Part shown: piece after piece, positions 55,851-64,000 of the stretch | Position numbering within the stretch: the stretch's first letter is position 1 | Layout of the letters: the number at the start of each line of letters is the position of its first letter | Assembly: GCA_015499995.1 (NCBI GenBank) | Contig: JADNRV010000058.1 | Span: 124,001 to 188,000, forward strand | DNA length: 64,000 nucleotides | Direction of reading: 5' to 3' | Source of the DNA: Flammula alnicola | Taxonomy: Eukaryota; Basidiomycota; Agaricomycetes; Agaricales; Strophariaceae | Made by a program: the position numbers and the translations under genes | The notes under the pieces: model-generated | Database searches by the model: none | Seen by the model: only the letters and a program-made list of their open reading frames with translations | What the model was told of the DNA's origin: nothing

Positions 55851-58800
55851 TCACGATGCAGTCAAAGTGATAACACTGACACTGACTGCCGGTGCGTTGT
55901 AGTTGAACGTCTTCCCGGTAGTGATGGTGCTGGTGACGGGAACGATTAGGTTCGGGTTAGTAGGCGTGTTACTTGCCGTGCCAGTTCCTGTCAAGACTTG
56001 TGCGGTTCCAGTAGAAGAAACGGTGCCAAACGGTAAGACAAATGTCAAGGGTGCTGCAGATGCTGCAGTGTTCGAAATCTGGAGAATTTATTAATGGAAG
56101 AAAACTCATGCAAGAGAGATAAACATGGCTCGGTACCTTGATGATGACCTGGTTGCTTGACGTCTTCTGGACTACACTCCAGAAGAGAGTACCCGTTTTG
56201 CTGGGTAAAGTACTGGGAAGGTAAAAATCGCCGCGGTTAAGGCTGAATAACTGAGCGCTCATGAGATATTGTGCGCTGCTTCGAACTTATTAGACAATTT
56301 ACCTTCTGAACATAGAAGCTTGTTGATCGATAGACCGCGCCAGCGCTGCATACGATTATGAATTCCTTTTGTTGGAAGATGTTCTGAAGAAGGAACGTAC
56401 TCAAAGGCAAGCAAATTAGGAGTCTGTAAAGATCATTATCAATCCATCTCGAGAAACAAAAGGAGTAAAATTTGGCCACCAACCCATTGATTGTTTGTAA
56501 CATGCTGGAAGCGTATTATGTCAGTTAGAAGGTGAGGGTAATTTATATGACTATACTTACCCCGAGAAGCGGCGCGTAAGAAGCTGCGAATCTAGAGAGG
56601 GATCAACGTCTCTGTAGGGCCATAATAGGAAGGAATATATAATTACACAATATCGCTGTTTCTCTCCAATCCTGTCATAAACGCGGCTTCTCCAGCAGCG
56701 CCTAAGTATGATTTTAACGTTTTGAGGTAGGCCGCAAGTTATGAAATAACCTTACTTTGCATGGTGGGGAAGGTCAAACGGCCGTCGGCAGGTGATCCAA
56801 AAAGATTGCTTGCATTGGTCGAAATTGCTGCATACTCGCCCTGGGGACGGCAATTAAATGAACGACGGTACATCGCAGAAAATATGGAGTATACCTCAAA
56901 ATATTTCGTCCCGTTGCGCTGTAAACCGGAGAATGAGACAAAGGAAAGGAAAGAAAGAGCTGCACCCTCAGCTTACCTGAAAACCATCATAAAAGAATGA
57001 ATTCTGAGCGAACCATGCTAGAAGGGACTTCAATATATATCATGTGTAACGAAGAACGCTCACTCACTGGGAGTTTGATATACATGGACATCATATTCTG
57101 TTGGATTCGGTGAAAGGATGGGATTGAACGTGTCGGTGGTCGCAATGAAGTCTGTTTTAATGAATTAGGGAACAGATCTTTTGAGATACTTGGAAACGCC
57201 ACTTGCGAATGTTGGGGAACTGTGCTTTGAGCGCTGTCACAAAGTCGTGCCATCTATACGTATATCTGCAGCATAAAATGTTTGAGCCAATTTCGACGTC
57301 ATACGTATCAGAAGATGCACCCACGTCGAAGAAAAGAAATCCTAGTAATAATTCCCAGCCAATCAACCGGCATTAGACCAGCCAGCAGTCAAATTCAGCA
57401 GACAAACAGACCTCATTTCCTACTTCAACATAATTTAACGTGAAGGGCAGAGGATGACCGAGTGAAGCTCGAAGAGCCGCTAATAAATTGTTAAAACCAT
57501 TTTCGATGTATGCTTGAGAAAAAAGTGCGAACCCGCCGAGCTCTGTGAGGGATCGCCGACGACAAAATTGATCTGACAATCACGAGTAATGAGGCGGCAA
57601 TTTGTATGTAATGCACGAAACCGAGAACTTGCCTGGTCAATTGCTTGCTGTATATAGGGTTGAAGTTGAGCCTCGGCAATGCTGGTTCCACCGAGGGCAT
57701 ATCCTGCAAATAAATATATCAGCAGAAGAACAGTGTTTGCAACTATAAAGGATGTACCTGACCAAACAGCCATAATGGCTTGCATGCCAAGGTCTTCGCA
57801 CCAGTTCAGGTATTCCAATAGGCCAAGGCCACTTTAATAATAAAATTAGTCGGGTACCTTCTCGCACTGGGAAGGGTAGATTATACTCCGTATTCGCGTA
57901 TCCCCAGTCACCCGTCCTGCCTGAAATTTATGCGTTAGTGAACTTATGGAAAGCTTAATACTTTTAGAATACCTGGCCTGCTTAGCAAAGTGCCTACCTA
58001 CATTTTTGGAGAACATGTCAATGCATCAGAAAGAAGCGAGAAGATGATAATTACTGTTGCATTCCATTGCCACCTAGTGGCCGTGGTCTGACCTTCAAGG
58101 TTATTTCCTCCTGGTAGGCGGAAGAAAGATGGGCCCATCTCTTGAAGTGCCTATAAAGCGTTACATTACCACAGGCTGAATCAGATCTTTACGCTGTTCG
58201 CCTACCTCGGCGATGTCCACTCGCATCCCATTGGCTCGATTCTTAAAGGTAGGCGGGAAGAGAGAAAACATGGCGAAGTTGATAATCTGACCAGATGCTG
58301 CAGCTCCATCAACCGTGACAGCAAAAACATTGGATAAAGAGCTGGCGGTAATGCTGGGAGTCAGCGTTACGGATATCTGCTTCCAGGTGGTCTGCGCTCC
58401 TGAAATTGTGGAAGTCGCCGAGGCAAAGACTTGACCAGCAGTAGACTGGAGGCCAATCACAATATTACCATTAAAGGTAGAGCTGGTCGGGAACCTGTAG
58501 AAGAAGGAAGCCGTGTAGGTAGACCCCGCGGTAATCTGAATGCCTGTGGAACTAAGGTGTAAAATGGAAAGCTCGCGGTTAGCTCGCGGGTCGCGTACCG
58601 GAGTATCCAGTGTTTGAGAACCCTACAGGACCAGTCTTTCCGCTAGGAATCGTAATATGAAGAGCATTCGGAAGGGCTGAAGAAACTGGAGCAGTTTCTT
58701 TCACAACGGATATGGTTGCTCCGTTCATGGCTTGCCATGCATTCAACGCCGCTGTTGTGCCTACAAGACCAAAGATTAAGGATACGGTTTGAGGCTAGGA

Positions 58801-59328
58801 GTGATTGACATACCTGGAGTAACTTGTTGGAACGCTCGATTCTGGAGCACTGTGCACAAATGAGCAAAGAGCACCCGGAAAGACAAGTGATGACGCACTC
58901 TCGGCGTACAACCCTCCATCTCCACTCTGCATTGAAGATACATATTTTCATGAGATATGGCATCCTGAAATCATTAGAAGATGTATACTGACATGCTGTT
59001 ATTGCGGACAAGTTACAACTTTTCGATCAGAATGGCTTTGATAGATAACTGTACAATTGACATACACTTATATCCTGGATATCGGGAAGTCTGGTTAGCG
59101 GGTAATTAGATGTGTATGGCTTTTTGAGCAACTTACCTCGAACATCTGCCCCCCTTGAATGGAATCAGTAATTTAAAATGAACCACTAACATCCGAATAA
59201 TCTGACTAGGACTCACACATAGTTGTTGGAATTGCATGGCTCGCGGTCGCACTCACGGAGACCGTCACTGCCACGGCCGTCCTTGCAAGCACCAGAGAAT
59301 AAAGTGCCAGATTCTTGAGGCTCCACAT
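55851..59328 (-). CDS. Alpha-L-arabinofuranosidase, GH51 (copy 1)
   Basis: ATG 59328 opens a signal peptide ([20 protein letters not shown]). Many short exons follow. In order: SGDGGLYAE, the N-terminal carbohydrate-binding-like beta domain ([34 protein letters not shown]), then the TIM barrel with [41 protein letters not shown] and the acid/base Glu in YVEVGNED. Later come [32 protein letters not shown] and the nucleophile in KYFEGEYAA (expected across an exon joint near 56900). The C-terminal beta-sandwich ends [10 protein letters not shown]. The secreted enzyme releases arabinose from arabinan and arabinoxylan. All junctions I checked close in frame; exon edges are only partly worked out. 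Head-to-tail with copy 2. Confidence 0.85.
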
Positions 59329-60243
59329 TCGATATCAGGTATGTAGAAATTGCCAGCTGCAGTTTTGCGTTGTGCGACTTTTTATAATGCAGCCTCCGGG
59401 CCGGATGAGAAGGACAAAACACATTCGTCGCACTCGGAGGATATGTCGATGGCAGAAGGTATACGTCCATATGATCTCGATTCAGCTCGGATGCTGCTTG
59501 GACCCGGCACAAGGCTACGCAGTGCCTTCGTACAACCCTATGGAAGACGCCAAAGTCACAATGCACACATAAAAGACACACATGTCCACATCCTGTGATG
59601 ATACTTTGAGAAGAAACATTAAATGATGTGCGAGGTTTCGGCGAAGTACGTTGCAACTTCTGAAGTTCAATGAGCATTTGGATGCAAGGTTTTCAATGAT
59701 TTACGGGCTCACCTCGGGGGAACTGGAATATTACAGTAGTATTTCGGCGTACGCTCTTATGTTCTGCAGTTCGTTCAGAAATCTGGTAGAATTTAATGGA
59801 TGAGCGCCAGGTGGCTTCTCATGATCGTTGTAATGACGATTCAGAATCCAGATCTAATTTTTGCCGAGAAACTGAGGCAAGATCCTGTAAAGTTCGAACT
59901 CCGCCCGAATCAGACTAAGTAACGTTCAAAAGACCGATATCAAAAGCACCTTACGACCTTCCGCGACCACACCTGCAGGAATTGTGTCAGATGCAGCTGA
60001 CGGCTGACGAAGTCTTTCGTTGCCGTGAGCACGAATATTCTGATGGAGGTGAACTACCATATAGTGAAAATTCATTCCAGAGAAAGAGTTAGAACCATGA
60101 AGGCTCTGACTCTGAAACTCATCTCAGGCTTGAATCCATCCTAATCATTGACTACAATGCCAAAAAAAGTCGCGGAAACTTTATGTATAATTTTGATAAT
60201 ACGCACTACATGATTGTGCATAGTTCAGAACCCCCCCGGTTTT
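59329..60243. promoter_or_regulatory. Spacer between the two GH51 genes (promoter of copy 1)
   Basis: 915 bp lacking a recognisable gene. It carries the 5' region of copy 1 and the 3' flank of copy 2. Short frames at 59315-59598 overlap the copy 1 start region and are chance. Confidence 0.4.
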
Positions 60244-63200
60244 TCAGAACGCCCGAAGTGTGAGAACGCTGACACTGACTGCCGGGGCAGTGTAGTTGAA
60301 AGTCTGACCGGTTGCAATAGAGCTCGTGACCGGAACCAGAAGATCTGGAGTCGTCGGAGTGTTGCTGGCAGTAGCATTCCCAGTCAGAAGCTGCAAGGAA
60401 CCCTTTGAGTCGACATTTGTGAATGGTAACACAAAGGTCAAGACGGCGGCTGAGCTAGCAGTATTAGAGATCTGCGATGTGGGAGAGTGAGTGTCCGTTT
60501 GATGATTTAATTAATTAATGAGACTATTTTACCTTGATGACGATTTCCTTTGACGGTGTGTTGCGAACAACACTCCAAAAGACGGTGCCCAGCTTATCGG
60601 GCAGTGTGCTGGGCAAGTACTCATCGCCCCGATTGACGCTGAAGAGCTGCAGGAGATATCTGGTATTAACAAGAAGTCCAGGCCGAGAATTCGGCGCAAA
60701 GACAGCAACATACCTTCTGAACGTAAAAGCTCGTCGATCGGTAGACGTTTCCAGCACTTTTAAAATTGAGAAAGAAGTCCTCTAATATGATTGAAGGCAC
60801 TCACTCGAATGCGAGTAGATTCGGCGTCTACATAGAACAGCTGGTTAGATGAAGTTTCCCTCAAGAAAACTGTTTACATTTCCTTACCCATTGATTATTG
60901 GTGACGTGCTATGGTGTTATTTTAGCCCAAGGCCACGAAACAGAGTGGACTACACTCACGCCAAGGAGCGGTGCATACGACGCTGCGAACCTGGGACCAA
61001 ATTGAGATTGTAGAATTTCTTGCAAAAGAGAACTTACACTATGTCGCTGTTGCGTTCAAGTCCGGTCATGAATGCGGCTTCGCCAGCGGCACCTGCAAGC
61101 CTGCATTAAATGTCGATTCTTGTGAGAAATGACGTGTACATACTCTGCATTGTTGGAAAGGTAAGCCGTCCTTGGGCAGGGGAACCAAAGAGGTTGTTAG
61201 CATTGGTGGAGATCGCAGCGTATTCTCCCTATATTTGGATATCAATAAATGGTTAGCCTCGGGGCGAGAAATATCATTACTTCGAAGTATTTGGTTCCAT
61301 TACGCTGAAAAAAAGGTCAGAGAACTAGATGAAAGAAGACAGCATCCGCTTACCTCAAACCCATCATAGATGAAAGAATTTTGAGCGAACCAAGCTGGAG
61401 AGAATACCCATCTCAGTTACATCGTAAATGCATGCACACAGTTTGTCTCATCCACTGACTCGGTGTCTGGTATACATGGATGTCATATTCCGTAGGGTTT
61501 GGAGAGAGTATAGGATTGAAAGTATCGGAAGTGGCGATGAAGTCTGTGCATTGATTTAGCTGCAAGACATTAGGCAAGCTAACCATAATGACGTACGAAG
61601 GTCAGGGAATTCAGCCTGTAGTGCGGTAACAAAATCGTGCCATCTGTAGACGTATCTAAAGGGATATACCTCCTTCGTCAACTGACACACAGTGAGGAAC
61701 GCTTGTTTACTTACGATGTAGCAGCGAAGAAGTCTTCGTTCCCAACCTCCACGTATTTGAGAGGGAAAGGCGCAGGGTGTCCCAAGGCTGCTCGCTGAGC
61801 CGCTGTTTATTCAATTAATTCACGAAGGCAAGACATGAAAGATGGCGGCGGACCAGCTGCACTCTTAGCGGGATCTCCGATCACAAAGTTAATCTATCGA
61901 GCAACATTAGTGAGGGGTATCCGGACCTCCTTCCGCTCGCACCTGGTCAATGGCTTGCTGAATGTAAGGACCAAGTTGGTTTTCTGGAAGACTGGCTCCG
62001 GAAAGCGAATAACCCGCCCACACCGCCATGATAGCCTCCATGCCAAGGTCCTCGCACCAATGGAAATATTCCATAAGACCCAATCCACTACGAAGGAAAA
62101 CTCAGCAAATTGCTGATCGTTTCACCAGAGAACCTTACTCGGTATTAATGTAGGACCAGTCACCGACACGACCTGAATTAGGTTGTTTAGCAAGGGAGGA
62201 TTGCGAACTCGAGAAATACTCACCAGGCCTGTCGACTAGAGGGCCAATCTAAAAAAAGGATTGTCAGCAAGACGTCACTAAGATCGTAAGAGTCGTACCG
62301 TGTTGTTCCATTGCCATCGAGTGGCGAAAGTCTGGCCCTCCAGGTTATTTCCTCCAGGAAGACGGAAGAAAGAAGGCTTCATTTCCGCCAATGCCTCCCA
62401 GACGCGCATAAGGTCATCATTAAAAGGCGCGTGCAAAAGTAAGGAACTTACTTCCGCAATATCGATTCGCATACCGTTTTCTCGGTTCTTAAAGGTCGGT
62501 GGGAATAACGAGAGCATCGCGAAATTGATGTTCTCTCCTGCGGCCGAATTTCCGTTCACAGTGATGGCAAACATGTTCGCAAACGAGCCTGGGGTGAGGT
62601 TGGTGCTCAGAGACACTTGAACCTGCTTCCAGGCCGTTTGCGAGCCTGAAATAGAGATCTTCGTGGAGGTCAAAATCGTCCCGACTCCGTCTTGTAAGCT
62701 AACGACAAGATTGTCACGGAATTGAGAGGCCGCAGGAAAACGATAATAGAAGGAAGCCTTGTATACATTTCCCGGCGTAATTTGAAGGCCTGACAGCAAG
62801 GTTTAACACTTGGTTCTCTGAATGCGAGCAGAGGAGGATCTTACCAGAGTTGCCAACGTTCGCGAACCCGACCCCTACAATATTACCAGCAGGGACAGTC
62901 AGCTGAAGAGCATTGGGCAATGCGGACGACACCGGTGTCGTTTCTGCGATGACAGCAACGCTCGAATTAATTGACTTCCACCCTGCCAATGCGGCCGTTG
63001 TCCCTTCAGAAGTTAAGTGATTAGTCTTATTATATAGTGTATAGAAATGTCTGAAAACTTACCTGGAGTAACAAGCTGAAAGGCACGGTTTTGCAGAACT
63101 GTATGCGGTAGAAGCTGTCGGAATCTGCGATTGACAAGAATAATTTTATGAACTAACGTTCGGCGTATAATCCTCCGTCACCGCTCTGCCGCAACGTTAA

Positions 63201-63589
63201 TGAGTTATTTGAATCCGAGGCAAAACATGTACACTTACATGCTATTATCGGATATCAAGAGGGCAAACAAATCTACATGAGACCTCCAAAATAGAGGGTA
63301 AAAAGGAAACATACGCTGATATCCTGAAAACCAAAAACTGTTCAACACATGCTTTTCGCCAAGATCAAACCCAAAAAAGACACACCTCAAACATTTGGCC
63401 AACTGTATTCAATCCATAAGGCCATCAAATCATACGAAGGGTATACCATGATGACCACTCACACATCGTAGTCGGAACGGGATGGCTCGCCGTCGCACTA
63501 ATCGATACCGTCGTCTGTGCCTTGCCCACATCCACCACGCCCGCCAAAACCACGGCAAGAGCCAAAAACCAAACGTGCGTCCTCATCAT
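60244..63589 (-). CDS. Alpha-L-arabinofuranosidase, GH51 (copy 2)
   Basis: ATG 63589 opens a signal peptide (MMRTHVWFLALAVVLAG...). The exon layout parallels copy 1. Landmarks are [92 protein letters not shown], the acid/base Glu in [47 protein letters not shown], the KYFE nucleophile region, NRGDEYLPSTLP, GTVFWSVVRNTPSKEIVIKI, and the end SVSVLTLRAF (TGA at 60244-60246). The secreted plant-wall-degrading enzyme appears intact. The second Met (63586) is an equally possible start. Confidence 0.87.
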
Positions 63590-64000
63590 CTTCCTATTTG
63601 GCAATTATTTACCTGCAGGTGGAACCGAAGGGTGTCGAAGGTGGAGTCGGACATATGTATCCCTCTCTCGTTGAATTTAAACACCTCCATTTCCTCGCGG
63701 TCCGTAGCGTGAAGTGACGGGCGACCTGCAAAGGGTGCGGGCGCCGGAGGCGCTATGACGGCGCGGGTGGAGGGCAAGGCGGGCCGGGCCTTCGTAGCCA
63801 GGCGGCAAGCTCCGTGAGAAGAGAAGCCCGCCAAGGCGTCAAGCCAGTACTGACGAGGCCTAAGCACCGTATGGTCAACGCTGAAAGAAATTAAGAAGTG
63901 AAGCAGGGAAGCGTGGACGAGAGCAGGAGGGCTGGAAAGCTGGCCACGTTATTAGTAATTACCTTCTGAGCGGCTCGAGTTCTGCGGGGGAAAGTCGGAT
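63590..64000. other. Upstream region of GH51 copy 2 to window end
   Basis: Likely promoter of copy 2. GC-rich from about 63710. No coding frame or motif was recognised. Confidence 0.35.

Overview
The window is nuclear DNA of a filamentous basidiomycete, most likely an Agaricomycete. This is inferred from dense genes split by many 50-65 nt GT-AG introns and from the families present: TPR-CHAT proteins, a HET-domain protein, a DUF6534 remnant, a SWIM-type MULE transposase remnant, DUF3433, and typical fungal housekeeping genes. No bacterial, phage or plasmid features were seen. Exon joins were worked out by eye from reading-frame continuity and splice signals.

Left half (1-26 kb) is a mosaic of accessory genes, duplications and relics. 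It holds the 3' half of a HET gene at the window edge, a histidine protein methyltransferase (HPM1-like), an alpha/beta hydrolase, a DUF6534 relic, a MULE transposase relic, a complete TPR-CHAT protein (9.1-12.4 kb), a broken anthranilate phosphoribosyltransferase (TRP4), a secreted S1/P1 nuclease convergent with a complete HET gene (18.3-20.6 kb), a C2H2 zinc-finger relic, ricin-B lectin module(s), and a second copy of the HET upstream region followed by an S1/P1 nuclease fragment. The 3' half of the HET gene is present as an inverted repeat about 17 kb apart.

Middle (26-42 kb): 6-pyruvoyltetrahydropterin synthase with a tandemly copied last exon, histidinol-phosphate aminotransferase (HIS5), a large disordered orphan protein, a second and very different TPR-CHAT gene (34.4-39.2 kb), a deleted proteasome beta subunit (PUP1-like) pseudogene, and an EF-hand-like acidic protein. 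The second CHAT gene is AT-rich between GC-rich neighbours, and its 5' end is an array of duplicated mini-exons with near-identical introns.

Right part (42-64 kb) looks like conserved chromosome: a GNAT acetyltransferase, a DUF3433 membrane protein, the TORC2 subunit SIN1, an AMID-like FAD oxidoreductase with an in-frame TGA, a tRNA-Ala(CGC) with a 13-nt intron, a class I histone deacetylase, and two head-to-tail GH51 arabinofuranosidases. The deacetylase and the first GH51 gene converge with six bases between their stop codons.

Most interesting are the two TPR-CHAT protease genes, each with the His/Cys dyad and a repeat sensor array, next to a duplicating HET locus. This looks like a candidate self/non-self recognition or regulated cell-death neighbourhood, with the mini-exon array as its most unusual structure.
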